The position numbers were made by a program, and so were the translations under genes. Below the pieces are notes generated by a model. It ran no database searches and was not told where the DNA came from. It saw only the letters and a program-made list of their open reading frames with translations. A stretch of DNA of 64,000 nt, taken from the NCBI GenBank assembly GCA_025362975.1, contig JANYES010000023.1, positions 58,510 through 122,509 of the forward strand, written 5' to 3'. Origin of the DNA: Alphaproteobacteria bacterium (GTDB lineage: Bacteria; Pseudomonadota; Alphaproteobacteria; Rickettsiales; SXRF01). Positions 1-8,598 of this stretch are shown one piece after another (positions within the stretch are counted from its first letter, which is position 1; each line of letters opens with the position of its first letter).

Positions 1-1
1 C

Positions 2-151
2 AACCCGGCGCGCGCCAGCGCCAGCCACGGCCGCGGCATCGCGCGTGCTCGCCTGATGGCGTTCGACCGCATGTCGTATAACGAAAAAGGCAACGCGGTG
101 ACTGTTATGGTATCGGATCAACCCATTCAGATGCAGGGATACGTATGGTAG
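2..151 (+). CDS. C-terminal fragment of an ATPase-like regulatory protein (partial)
   Basis: An open frame enters from the left edge and ends with TAG at 149-151, giving about 49 residues. The stretch SHGRGIARARLMAFD followed by a short beta-strand-rich tail resembles the C-terminal end of HATPase_c_2 (RsbW/SpoIIAB-like) domains, which bind ATP and act in partner-switching regulation. Its stop overlaps the start of the downstream histidine kinase by 7 bases, so the two are probably co-transcribed and translationally coupled. The domain assignment rests on a short segment and is tentative. Confidence 0.5.
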   Translation, partial: NPARASASHGRGIARARLMAFDRMSYNEKGNAVTVMVSDQPIQMQGYVW

Positions 152-2094
152 ACCATATCGATAACGTCATCGACTCGACACGGCGCCGTATCACGGCCAG
201 CTATCATATCGCGCTGTTGCTGGTGGCGGCGGTGATGATGATTGCCATTTCGCTCGTCGTGGGGCGGCTTGTTCACGACCAGATCGACGATGCTGGCATT
301 ATCAATGAAGCGGGCCGCCAGTGCGTGCTGAGCCAGCGCATTGCGTTGCGGACCAACGACCTGATTCAGACCCAGGGAAATTCCCGCGGTGAAGTGTTGC
401 AGCAATTAAAAACATCCGTCGACGAATTGGAATTCGCCCACCAACGCCTGCTGGTCGACGCCGTCACCGAGGATTCCCTTCCCGGCATGCATGAAGAAAT
501 CAAAGCGATTTATTTCTCCAAGCCGGTTGAACTCGACGCCCAGGTGAAGGCGTATATCGCCGCCGCGCGTAAAGTGCTGCTGCTGGATACACAAAGTATT
601 TCCTTTGTCTCCCCTGAAATCGACCAACTGCTCAAACTTGCCCACGGGCGGCTCCTGAACTCACTGAACGAAACCGTCAATGTCTACGAACAGGAAACCA
701 TCAACCGCTTCACCGCGCTTCACCGTATCGTACTATGCCTTTCGGTGCTGGCGTTCATCACCCTGATAGCCACCATTGGGGTGGTGGTATTCAAGCCTGC
801 CATCGCCTATGTCGAACAGACGCAGAAACGCATGATCGAATTCAACCAGCTTAAAGGCGATTTCCTCGCCAATATGAGCCACGAAATTAGTACGCCGATG
901 AACGACATTTCCGGCATGACCGAACTTCTGCTCGACTCCAAGCTCAACACCCGCCAGCAACATTATGTGCGCACGTTGCAGAATTCCGCCGACCATCTGC
1001 TCGGCCTGATCAACGATATTCTGGATTTCACCAAACTCGAAGCCGGGCAGATGAAGCTCGACCCGATCCGCTCCAATCTGCTGGCTACGATTGAAGACGT
1101 GCTTGAGCTGCTATCCGCTCGTGCTCGCGAAAAAAACCTTGAATTACTCATGCGGTATTCGCCGTCCACACCGCGCCAGATTGTAGCCGACGCGGGCCGT
1201 GTGCGTCAGGTGCTATTCAACCTAATCGACAACGCCATCAAATTTACCGATCAGGGCTACGTGATGACGCATGTCGAAATCGACACCAGTAATGCCGAGC
1301 ATAAAAACCTGCTGAAGTTGCGCATCGAAGACACCGGCATCGGTATTCCCGAAGATAAAATCAGTTCGCTGTTCGATAAATTCATGCAGGTCGAAAGCGG
1401 CAGCACGCGCGCCCGCCAAGGCACTGGCCTCGGCCTTGCTATTTGCCGCAACATGGTCAACCTTATGGGCGGTACGATTAGCGCCGAAAGCAAACCCGGC
1501 AAAGGTACGGTCTTTACCTGTCTGATTCCGCTCGATGAAGCCTCTAAGCCGCAAACCCTGCATGACGTCAATACGTTCCTTGCCAAAAAGCACATCTTGC
1601 TGGTTGACGATCTGGCTCCCAATCGGATTTTTTATAAAGAAGTACTCGTGGCCGCCGTCGCGCCAAAGCAGGAAGATGTATTTCTTGCCATCGAAATCGC
1701 CAAACCCGCACGGATCAGCATACCAATCCAAGGCTCGCCCGCCGATTTCGGTGTCGATCCCGAAGCGTTTAACGCCAGCCGCCAGATGCTGGGCAGCAAA
1801 TTCTCCACCATCTTATCCTATTATCTCGAGGATGCTGAAGGCTATATCAACCGCATTGCCGAAGCCATCGAGTGCAGCGACCCCGGTGGCGCCGTCGCTC
1901 CTGCGCACACGCTGAAAAGCTCCTCGCGCCAGCTCGGTGTTACTATTCTCGCCGATCTCGCCGAACGCGCCGAAATCGTCGCCCGCACGCCCGCAAAAGT
2001 GCCTGAAATCCATGAGCTGGAAACGTTACTGCCGGGCATGCGCAACGCGTTGTCTCAAGTCAAACCCTTCTTCCAGTCAAGTTACATGGGCTGA
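145..2094 (+). CDS. Membrane hybrid sensor histidine kinase with PilJ-like sensor, damaged receiver and Hpt domain
   Basis: The 649-residue protein has a first membrane segment at about residues 20-42, a periplasmic region with an AGRQCVLSQRIALR signature like PilJ/NarX-type sensors, and a second membrane segment at about 195-218. HisKA follows with phospho-acceptor His246 in NMSHEISTPMND, which departs from the usual SHEIRTPMNA. HATPase_c comes next with DTGIGIP and GTGLGLAI. The receiver starts at about 483 with LLVDD but jumps quickly to what looks like the end of a receiver, so the central phospho-accepting Asp segment appears deleted. A C-terminal Hpt domain carries HTLKSSS (His588). It probably phosphorylates a separate receiver. 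The signal sensed is unknown. Confidence 0.85.
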   Translation: MVDHIDNVIDSTRRRITASYHIALLLVAAVMMIAISLVVGRLVHDQIDDAGIINEAGRQCVLSQRIALRTNDLIQTQGNSRGEVLQQLKTSVDELEFAHQRLLVDAVTEDSLPGMHEEIKAIYFSKPVELDAQVKAYIAAARKVLLLDTQSISFVSPEIDQLLKLAHGRLLNSLNETVNVYEQETINRFTALHRIVLCLSVLAFITLIATIGVVVFKPAIAYVEQTQKRMIEFNQLKGDFLANMSHEISTPMNDISGMTELLLDSKLNTRQQHYVRTLQNSADHLLGLINDILDFTKLEAGQMKLDPIRSNLLATIEDVLELLSARAREKNLELLMRYSPSTPRQIVADAGRVRQVLFNLIDNAIKFTDQGYVMTHVEIDTSNAEHKNLLKLRIEDTGIGIPEDKISSLFDKFMQVESGSTRARQGTGLGLAICRNMVNLMGGTISAESKPGKGTVFTCLIPLDEASKPQTLHDVNTFLAKKHILLVDDLAPNRIFYKEVLVAAVAPKQEDVFLAIEIAKPARISIPIQGSPADFGVDPEAFNASRQMLGSKFSTILSYYLEDAEGYINRIAEAIECSDPGGAVAPAHTLKSSSRQLGVTILADLAERAEIVARTPAKVPEIHELETLLPGMRNALSQVKPFFQSSYMG

Positions 2095-2178
2095 TATGCC
2101 GTTACCGTTGCCTCCATTTTTAAACCATTTCCTGCTGTGCACCTGACTTCAAACCTTGGCTAGTACGAACCCCATAAA

Positions 2179-2210
2179 AAAACGGCCCGCTAATGGTAGC
2201 GGGCCGTTTT
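2179..2210. terminator. Bidirectional rho-independent terminator
   Basis: A 12-base perfect inverted repeat (AAAACGGCCCGC and its complement) encloses an 8-base loop. A-rich and T-rich arms flank it, so it can act on both strands. It lies between the convergent histidine kinase and tpsA genes and can end both transcripts. Confidence 0.9.
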
Positions 2211-2229
2211 AAAATATTAAGCGGGGATT

Positions 2230-3558
2230 TTACTCCGCGCAGCCAGTCGATGTCGGATCGTTCAGCCAGCCATTGCCGAGATACGAGTTACCGCAATTGA
2301 CAGCTTTACCGGTGCCGCCAGCAGCCGGGGAGAGATTGCCCAGATTGTTGTTGTCAGCAGTGTTCTGCGTGTTGTTGCCGCCAGCCGATGGGGAAAGATT
2401 GCCCAGCGAAACCGGTGAACCACCTTCATTACCGCCTGCAGCAGGTGACAGCAGGTTCAAATTGCCGACGTTGTTGGCGAGGTTGGTACGATATGGACGT
2501 TCATACGAGACGTTAGAAACGTTCGGATTCACTGTGGTGTCTTTTACGGTTTCATCACCGAGCGAGGTCAAACTACGCGTCAGGTCCGAGGTGATGCCCA
2601 CGGCATCAGCTGCGGAGGTGGTGGTGGTTGCCGTCGGGCTTGGCAGAACTACTTCATAGACGTTGGTCGTGCCTGCGGTGCTCTTAACATCGACGTGCTG
2701 TGGGTTGGTCGCTTTATTGGTATAACCGCCAACTTCATATTGGCCACCGAGGTTAATCACGTGATCAAGCACGGCGTCCTGGAAGATGCGCACGCCGACG
2801 GTCACTTGGCCGCCATGCAGCACACTGCCGTTGGTCACTTCGACCGTGGAGGTAGCGCCGTTGGTTGCTTTGGTGGTGACAGGGTTGTTGATGACAGCGA
2901 AGTTCAACAAGCCGTCGCCCGCAAAGTCAGCAGTCATGGTTTCGCCGCCGAGCAGCTGGATCTGGCCGCCTGCGCTTTGCAGTTTAGCACCGTTTTCTAC
3001 GGTTACCTGCGGAGCGAGGATGATAATGTCGCCACCGATAGCGCCGGTGCCGGTTGCGGTGATAATGCCGTGGTCAACGCTGATGAAAGCTGTCGGATTG
3101 CCAGCTGCGTTAAAGTTGTAGGTATTGGTTGGGTTGGTCAAGAAGCCAGCGCCGGTCGGGTCGGTCACGCCTGCGGTGGTGAGCAGAAGGCTTGCGGCGT
3201 TGATGGTCGAGCCTGAATGCACGACGATACCGTCGCCATTCCACAGCCACAGGGCAGCGTTAGAAGTTATGTTGCCGCCGATGTTAGTCTGGCCACCGGT
3301 GATATGTACCAGCGAAACACCAGAAGAACCTGCGGTGCTGTTGAAAGTCAGCGAGTGGCCAGCGAGAACGTCCAGGTTGGTCGATTCATAGAACGCTTTT
3401 GCGCCCTGGTTCGCGGTCGTGGTGGTGGCCGTCGAGCTGATAGTGGTGCCCGGGCTGGCCGAGGTCAGGTTAATGGAATCGGCGTAGGCAGCGCTTGCTG
3501 CCATTGCCATAACGATGATGCTGGAGAGTGATGCGCGGGCGATTTTTGATGCGGACAT
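2230..3558 (-). CDS. Two-partner secretion exoprotein (TpsA-like adhesin) with C-terminal cysteine pair
   Basis: This 442-residue protein has a signal peptide ending near AAYA-DS, then a haemagglutinin-type TPS region: an HITGGQTNIGG segment followed by LWLWNGDGIVVHSGSTI, as in filamentous haemagglutinin N-terminal domains. The rest is Thr/Asn/Gly-rich, as expected of a beta-helix. The C-terminal part holds three copies of an LSPAAGG-type motif (about residues 365-420) and ends with Cys422 and Cys440 spaced C-X17-C. At 442 residues it is short for a TpsA. The start is chosen because AAGGAG lies about 8 bases upstream. It lies 29 bases downstream of its TpsB partner, so this is a tpsB-tpsA operon ended by the terminator at 2179-2210. 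Confidence 0.8.
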   Translation of the reverse strand: MSASKIARASLSSIIVMAMAASAAYADSINLTSASPGTTISSTATTTTANQGAKAFYESTNLDVLAGHSLTFNSTAGSSGVSLVHITGGQTNIGGNITSNAALWLWNGDGIVVHSGSTINAASLLLTTAGVTDPTGAGFLTNPTNTYNFNAAGNPTAFISVDHGIITATGTGAIGGDIIILAPQVTVENGAKLQSAGGQIQLLGGETMTADFAGDGLLNFAVINNPVTTKATNGATSTVEVTNGSVLHGGQVTVGVRIFQDAVLDHVINLGGQYEVGGYTNKATNPQHVDVKSTAGTTNVYEVVLPSPTATTTTSAADAVGITSDLTRSLTSLGDETVKDTTVNPNVSNVSYERPYRTNLANNVGNLNLLSPAAGGNEGGSPVSLGNLSPSAGGNNTQNTADNNNLGNLSPAAGGTGKAVNCGNSYLGNGWLNDPTSTGCAE

Positions 3559-3587
3559 ATGATGTCTCCTTTTTTTGTTCTTATTTA

Positions 3588-5321
3588 TTAGTATCGTGCC
3601 GTTAAGCTAAAATAGATATGTGGATCGTTATCATTGCGCGACGCTACCTTGCGCGTCACTGGCAGAGCTACTTCCACATAACCATATAAGTTCTGCGTAA
3701 AGTTTGTGCGAATACCGGTGCCCACGGACGCTAAACTGAGCGTATCTTTCGTTCCGGTAGCGATCTTGTTCAGGTAAACACTGCCGACATCGTAATACCC
3801 GTACAATTGGTAAGAGTCCAGCCATTTTTCGCCGACAGCTTGCCCGTAGCGCAATTCTACCTTTGCCGCCAATGCCTTATCGCCGCTCAATTCGCCCGAA
3901 TCATAGGCTTGGCCATAGCCCACGCCCCCTAGGGTGTATTGTTCCGAGGTCAAAAGGGCGTCATTGGTATACTGGCCGGAAGCCGATGTTAAGACCGAGA
4001 AGCCACGCGGCAGGTTCTGCACGCGGGAGATATCGAAGTTACCCTTGGTGAAGGACTGTTCGCCCACGGTGCGGCTGCGGCCGACGCCGTTATTGGTCGA
4101 ACCGAGACCGTTGACGCCCTGGCTGACCGAAGCATCGACCAGGTTGACGCCGTTCCAGGCGTCGTTGGTGTCGAACGTGCCGCCGAGGCGGAAAGCGCGG
4201 ACCCTGTCTTCATTAAGAACGTTGCCGAGACCGTCGTTTTCAACATTACGCGCATCAAAGGTGAAGCGGCCTGTGAAGTTCTGGGCGCGGGTGCGCAGGA
4301 AGGGATGGGTCACAGTCAGGGCGTAATCGTCTGAACTGCCTTTCAGATCGAGGGTTTTAAGTGTGCTTTCCGGGCGAGTTCTGCCGAAGCCGAGGATGCC
4401 AATCAGGCGTGTGCCTTCCGAACCGATCTGCTCTTCGTGCTGAATGTCGATGTAATGCAGCTAGCTGAACGGGATGGTGTTGATGACGCGTATGGTGGTG
4501 CGTTCGCCGAGGCCGGCGACCGAGTTTTCAGTCACAGTTGCCTGTTCCTGCCACGGGCCTAAGTATTTATTGCCACGGTTATCGGAGGTGACCGATGCTT
4601 CAAACGGCTTGTCCTGCACATTGATCACAAGGTCGGCGGCGCCGAACGTATCGGGTGAAGGGCGGATGACGGCACGCGCGGTAACGCCCGGCAAATCGTT
4701 GATAAGGAGCATGTAGCGCTCAAGCGTTTTAGTGTTGAGCGGGTGTTCTTCGGTAATTTTCTGAGCATAACCGGCAATTAGGTGGCGGCGGTCCGATTCC
4801 GGGCGCTCGTTCTGCACGACGACGTTATGGATAAAACCTTCAACCACGCGGATGTGCAGGGCGCCGGTGCTTTTGGCTTTAGCAAGGTCAGCCTGCGTTA
4901 CGACTGCCTGCGAAAGCACGTAGCCTTCAGAGCGGTAGCGGTTGGTGATGTCGCGAGCGATACCCAGTGCGTCGGCGTAGCTGATAGTCTGGCCGACTTT
5001 GTCGCTGTAAAAGCTGTCGAATTCGTGCGCGTCATACACGGTTTCGCCTTCGATGTTCACACTTTTCAGCGTGAAGCGCTGTTTTGCGTTAGCGGGCAGG
5101 GCCTGCTGTTTCGGGGCTTTGACATCATTGACCGGCGCGCTTTCAGGTGTTGCGACCGGGGTTTCATTAAAACGCTGCGGTAAATGTTCCGGTGCGGCCG
5201 AGGATGGCGGTGGGGCAACCGTTGCTGCCATCGCACCCGACATGCATAAAGATGAAGCTAAGAGCGACGACGCCAGGAGAACCGTTTTAAGACGCGTGGA
5301 ATTAACTTGAATAATATACAT
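3588..5321 (-). pseudogene. Two-partner secretion outer-membrane transporter (TpsB, ShlB/FhaC family) interrupted by an amber codon
   Basis: A single frame of 578 codons runs from the ATG at 5321 (AGGA ribosome site upstream) to TAA, broken only by TAG at 4461-4463 (codon 287). The first part has a signal peptide (ending AMA-AT), a Pro-rich linker and a POTRA domain (LKSVNIEGETVYDAHEF, then SYADALGIARDITNRYR). The second part is the FhaC beta-barrel: HEEQIGSEGTRL, LTVTHPFLRTRAQN, GGVGYGQAYDSGELSGD, and a C-terminus ending in an aromatic-rich strand (IYFSLTARY). The stop falls where homologues have FxELRY-like sequence, so GAG to TAG is the simplest explanation. As written, the barrel is lost and the TpsA partner cannot be exported. 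Confidence 0.85.
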
Positions 5322-5543
5322 GTGAATCCTCAGTTGGCAGTATGTGAAATAGGGTAATAGGAATAAAAACATTTTTTTCCCATAAGCGTTAGCTACCCAG
5401 TAAGGAAAAGGGAGCATAAAAATCAATATAATTTGCGCGAATTCGTTTATTTTTTTGCTAATTGCTGTAAAAATAACGCATGTTACAATGGTATCGATAA
5501 ATTCTTGTCATTAACCTGTATTAGCAGAATTCTAAAAAGTCTA

Positions 5544-5572
5544 TTGACCATATATGGTATAATTCATATTTT
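5544..5572 (+). promoter_or_regulatory. Putative promoter and operator of the Rrf2-family gene
   Basis: TTGACC at 5544-5549 and TATTTT at 5567-5572 are 17 bases apart, a plausible sigma-70-type promoter. A perfect 12-base palindrome, ACCATATATGGT (5547-5558), begins in the last bases of the -35 element and extends into the spacer, where a repressor would block RNA polymerase. Autoregulation by the downstream Rrf2 protein is inferred from position. Confidence 0.5.
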
Positions 5573-5606
5573 AAAAGTATGATTTAGCAAGACAGAGGGT
5601 GGCCGG

Positions 5607-6041
5607 ATGTTATCCATGAAATCGAAATATGCATTAAGAGCATTGGTCGTCATGGCGTCGCAGGAGAACAAAATGCTCCAAAGTAAAGCAATCGCCAAAC
5701 AGGCCGACGTGCCTGCGAAATTTCTCGAAGCTATCCTCGCCGAACTCAAAAACAATCAGATTATCGGTAGTAAGCGCGGTATCTTTGGCGGTTATTTCCT
5801 GAACAAGCCCGCCAAACACTTGATGATCGGCGACGTGATCCGCGTGCTTGACGGCATGCTCGCGCCGCTGCAATGCGCAAGTGTGTACGATTACAAGAAA
5901 TGCGACGATTGCAACGACGAAACGATTTGCGTTATCCGCAAGGTGATGGTGAACGTGCGCAACGCAATTTCCGACGTTCTCGACCGTCAGAGCCTCGCCG
6001 ACATGCTGTCGATGTCCACGCAAAAGGAAGTATTTTGGTAG
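5607..6041 (+). CDS. Rrf2-family transcriptional regulator
   Basis: A 144-residue winged-helix regulator of the Rrf2/IscR/CymR type. The N-terminus MKSKYALRALVVMA and the recognition region GIFGGYFL are family hallmarks. Cys90, Cys99, Cys102 and Cys108 form a cluster in the place where IscR- and NsrR-type members hold an iron-sulphur cluster, so cluster or redox sensing is likely, though the exact spacing differs from IscR. A start at 5607 has AGAGGG upstream, and the ATG at 5616 is an alternative. The gene ends with TAG immediately before the ribosome site of a YezD-type small gene, a pairing seen in sulphur-assimilation contexts, which makes sulphur or cysteine metabolism a reasonable but unproven target. 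Confidence 0.85.
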   Translation: MLSMKSKYALRALVVMASQENKMLQSKAIAKQADVPAKFLEAILAELKNNQIIGSKRGIFGGYFLNKPAKHLMIGDVIRVLDGMLAPLQCASVYDYKKCDDCNDETICVIRKVMVNVRNAISDVLDRQSLADMLSMSTQKEVFW

Positions 6042-6050
6042 GAGAAAATT

Positions 6051-6205
6051 ATGACCTGTAAGAAACAAGAGCTGAGCGAAGCGAAGCCTATATCCTGAGC
6101 ATGATCCGCGACATTCAGTTTGGCAGTTCCGAGGTTGTCGTGCATAATGCCTCCATTGTTCAGGTGAAAAAATCGGAAAAGCGCCGTTTCGGCAAAAGCA
6201 ACTGA
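6051..6205 (+). pseudogene. YezD-like small protein (DUF2292 family), apparently frameshifted
   Basis: A GGAGAAAATT ribosome site precedes ATG 6051, but that frame stops after 15 codons. From about 6083 another frame encodes a segment ending ...YILSMIRDIQFGSSEVVVHN then ASIVQVKKSEKRRFGKSN, which matches the DUF2292 (YezD) pattern. Adding one G in the GCGAAGC stretch near 6081-6087 joins the two into a roughly 51-residue protein of normal family length. A 34-residue product from ATG 6101 is possible but has no good ribosome site. The function of the family is unknown; it often accompanies sulphur metabolism genes. Confidence 0.65.
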
Positions 6206-6265
6206 TTGCCATCGAATACTTATATCTCCTCCCATACTAGTGTGGGCACTGGAAAAGGAAAGCAG

Positions 6266-6523
6266 ATGGCGTGGACGGTTTATATTCTCGAATGCGCTGA
6301 CCATACGCTCTACACCGGCATCACCACCAATCTTCTTAACCGCCTCGCCATGCACACCGACGGCAGCGGCGCAAAATACACCCGTGGCCGCCATCCGTTT
6401 CGCGTCGTCTTTAAAGAAAGCCACACCACCCGGGGTGCTGCCCTCAAGCGCGAAGCGCAGATTAAATCGCTTACGCGCGAGCAGAAGCTTGAATTTACCA
6501 GCGGCTTGCGCGCCGAAGCTTAA
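6266..6523 (+). CDS. GIY-YIG domain small nuclease-like protein (YhbQ/UPF0213 type)
   Basis: An 85-residue single-domain protein. VYILECADHTLYTGITTNL is the GIY-YIG core (VYI and YTG), and KYTRGRHPFRVVF and REAQIKSLTREQKLEF complete the family pattern. The start at ATG 6266 is preferred over upstream codons because it begins the conserved MAWTVYIL and follows GGAAAG. Members are predicted DNA-structure or repair nucleases, mostly uncharacterised. It stands alone between the YezD remnant and an aldo/keto reductase. Confidence 0.85.
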   Translation: MAWTVYILECADHTLYTGITTNLLNRLAMHTDGSGAKYTRGRHPFRVVFKESHTTRGAALKREAQIKSLTREQKLEFTSGLRAEA

Positions 6524-6588
6524 AATTTTTCAGTTGTTTTTTTCCGGGCTTGCCCGATGATTGTCTCATCCAACGACAGGAGATTGAC

Positions 6589-7626
6589 ATGGAATATCGT
6601 ACACTTGGCAAATCCGGCCTTATAGTTCCCGTTCTTAGCTACGGTACCGGCACATTCGGCGGCGGCAGCGAATTTTTCAAAAAATGGGGCGCATCGAATG
6701 TGGAAGAAGCGTCGCGCCTGATCGATATCTGCATGGACGCGGGCGTGAATTTCTTCGACACCGCCGACGTATATTCCAAAGGCATGTCGGAAGAAATTCT
6801 GGGTCAGGCGTTAAAAGGCAGGCGCGATCAGGCGATCATCTCTACCAAAGCCACCTTCGCGATGGGCGACGGCCCTAACGATTGCGGTTCGTCGCGCGGC
6901 TATATCATCAAAGCATGCGAAGCGAGCCTCAAGCGCCTCGGCACCGATTACATCGACGTGTATTTCATGCACGGTTTCGACGGCGTGACGCCGGTGGAAG
7001 AAACCATGTACACGCTCGACGGCCTAGTGCGCAGCGGCAAGGTGCGCTACATTGGCTGTTCGAATTTCTCCGGTTGGCAGACGATGAAGTCGCTCGCTAT
7101 CGCCGACGCGCATGGCCGCTCGCGCTATATCGCCTATCAGGGCTATTATTCGCTTATCGGGCGCGACTACGAATGGGAGCTGATGCCGCTGGGCCTCGAC
7201 CAAGGCGTGGGCCTTATGGTTTGGAGCCCGCTCGGCTGGGGGCGACTTACCGGTAAAATAAAACGCGACGCGCCGCTGCCGGAAGGGCGCATCAAATCCG
7301 GCGGTGCCGAAGGCGGCCCGAGAATCGAGGACGAATACCTCTACAAAGTCGTTGACGTGTTAATGGAAATCGCCGGTGAAACCAACAAGACTGTGAGTCA
7401 GGTGGCGCTCAACTGGCTCTTGCAACGCCCGACGGTGAGCAACATCGTGGTCGGCGCGCGCAACGAAGCGCAGTTAAAAGAAAATTTAGGCGCGGTTGGC
7501 TGGAATCTCACCAAAGAACAGGTGGCCAGACTCGACGCCGCCAGCACTGTGTACCCAGTGTATCCCTATTGGCATCAACTGGGTTCCGAAGACATCAATC
7601 CCAAACCGGTAAAGTGGGTAGCCTAA
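6589..7626 (+). CDS. Aldo/keto reductase of the potassium-channel beta-subunit-like group
   Basis: About 345 residues of NADPH-dependent aldo/keto reductase. The N-terminus [19 protein letters not shown], the catalytic Asp in [18 protein letters not shown], the KATFAMGDG segment, [11 protein letters not shown] and the C-terminal cofactor region [16 protein letters not shown] are as in the YghZ/Kv-beta branch. The start is chosen for AGGAG 6 bases upstream of ATG 6589. It would reduce aldehydes or ketones in the cytoplasm; the substrate is unknown. It ends tail-to-tail with a second aldo/keto reductase, overlapping by 4 bases. The two belong to different subgroups and are not a recent duplication. 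Confidence 0.9.
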   Translation: MEYRTLGKSGLIVPVLSYGTGTFGGGSEFFKKWGASNVEEASRLIDICMDAGVNFFDTADVYSKGMSEEILGQALKGRRDQAIISTKATFAMGDGPNDCGSSRGYIIKACEASLKRLGTDYIDVYFMHGFDGVTPVEETMYTLDGLVRSGKVRYIGCSNFSGWQTMKSLAIADAHGRSRYIAYQGYYSLIGRDYEWELMPLGLDQGVGLMVWSPLGWGRLTGKIKRDAPLPEGRIKSGGAEGGPRIEDEYLYKVVDVLMEIAGETNKTVSQVALNWLLQRPTVSNIVVGARNEAQLKENLGAVGWNLTKEQVARLDAASTVYPVYPYWHQLGSEDINPKPVKWVA

Positions 7627-8513
7627 GCTGCCTTTGATACCTTGCGGCCCGCTTCGTCGAGTGCATGGAAATCCTCATCCGAAAGTTGCAGCGATGCAGC
7701 GGCCACGTTTTCTTCCAGATGTTTGACTTTGCTTGTGCCCGGAATCGGCAGCATGACGGGGCTGCGTTTGAGCACCCATGCTAAGGCAACCTGACTCGGC
7801 GTCGCGTCCATTTTTTGGGCCACATTATCCAGCATCGAACCCGGCCTCGCCAGATCCCCCGCCGCCAGCGGATACCAAGGGATAAACCCGATCTTGTGCT
7901 TGGTGCAATGATCGAGCACTGCCTCATGCGCGCGATCGGTAAGGTTGTACCGGTTCTGCACGGTAGTCACGGGAAAATACGCTTGCGCCGCTTCGATGTC
8001 TTTGACATTCACTTCGCTAAGCCCCACATGGCGGATCAACCCTTCGGCCTGCATATCGCGGATGACGGAAAACTGCTCTTCGCGCGGCGTCTTCGGATCG
8101 ATGCGGTGAAGCTGCCAAAGGTCGATGCGCTCGATATTCAACCGGCGAAGCGAGAGCAACACGCATTGGCGCAGATATTCTGCACGCCCGACCGGCATCC
8201 ACTTGTCCGGGCCGTGGCGTGTGAGCCCACCCTTGGTTGCAATTAGCAATCCCTTGTAAGGCGCAAGCGCCTCGCGCAGCAGCAACTCGCTCGTTTCCGG
8301 GCCGTAACTGTCGGCGGTATCGATGAAGTTGACGCCAAGTTCGGGCAGGCGTTTGAGTGTGGCGATGGCTTCTGTGCGGTCTTTCGGCTCGCCCCAGATG
8401 CCGGGGCCGGTCACGCGCATGGCGCCGAATCCTAAGCGGTTGATCGTCATATCGCCGCCAATTTTGAACTGGCCAGAATTAGACGCGTCGGAGTCAGATG
8501 CGTTAAGTGCCAT
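7623..8513 (-). CDS. Aldo/keto reductase (YdbC-like oxidoreductase)
   Basis: A 296-residue aldo/keto reductase. It shows [17 protein letters not shown] near the N-terminus, the active-site [26 protein letters not shown] (active-site Lys), [12 protein letters not shown], and the cofactor-binding [13 protein letters not shown]. The GIWGEPKDR insertion is typical of the E. coli YdbC (pyridoxal reductase-like) subgroup. It converges on the upstream reductase with a 4-base overlap of the stop codons. The natural substrate cannot be told from sequence. Confidence 0.9.
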   Translation of the reverse strand: MALNASDSDASNSGQFKIGGDMTINRLGFGAMRVTGPGIWGEPKDRTEAIATLKRLPELGVNFIDTADSYGPETSELLLREALAPYKGLLIATKGGLTRHGPDKWMPVGRAEYLRQCVLLSLRRLNIERIDLWQLHRIDPKTPREEQFSVIRDMQAEGLIRHVGLSEVNVKDIEAAQAYFPVTTVQNRYNLTDRAHEAVLDHCTKHKIGFIPWYPLAAGDLARPGSMLDNVAQKMDATPSQVALAWVLKRSPVMLPIPGTSKVKHLEENVAAASLQLSDEDFHALDEAGRKVSKAA

Positions 8514-8598
8514 AATGCCTTCTAAATGTTAGAGCGCTACTTTAGCGCAGCATGCTAGCGCTTGCTAGAAAATAATCTGGCCTAATCCTTCGTGTCGG

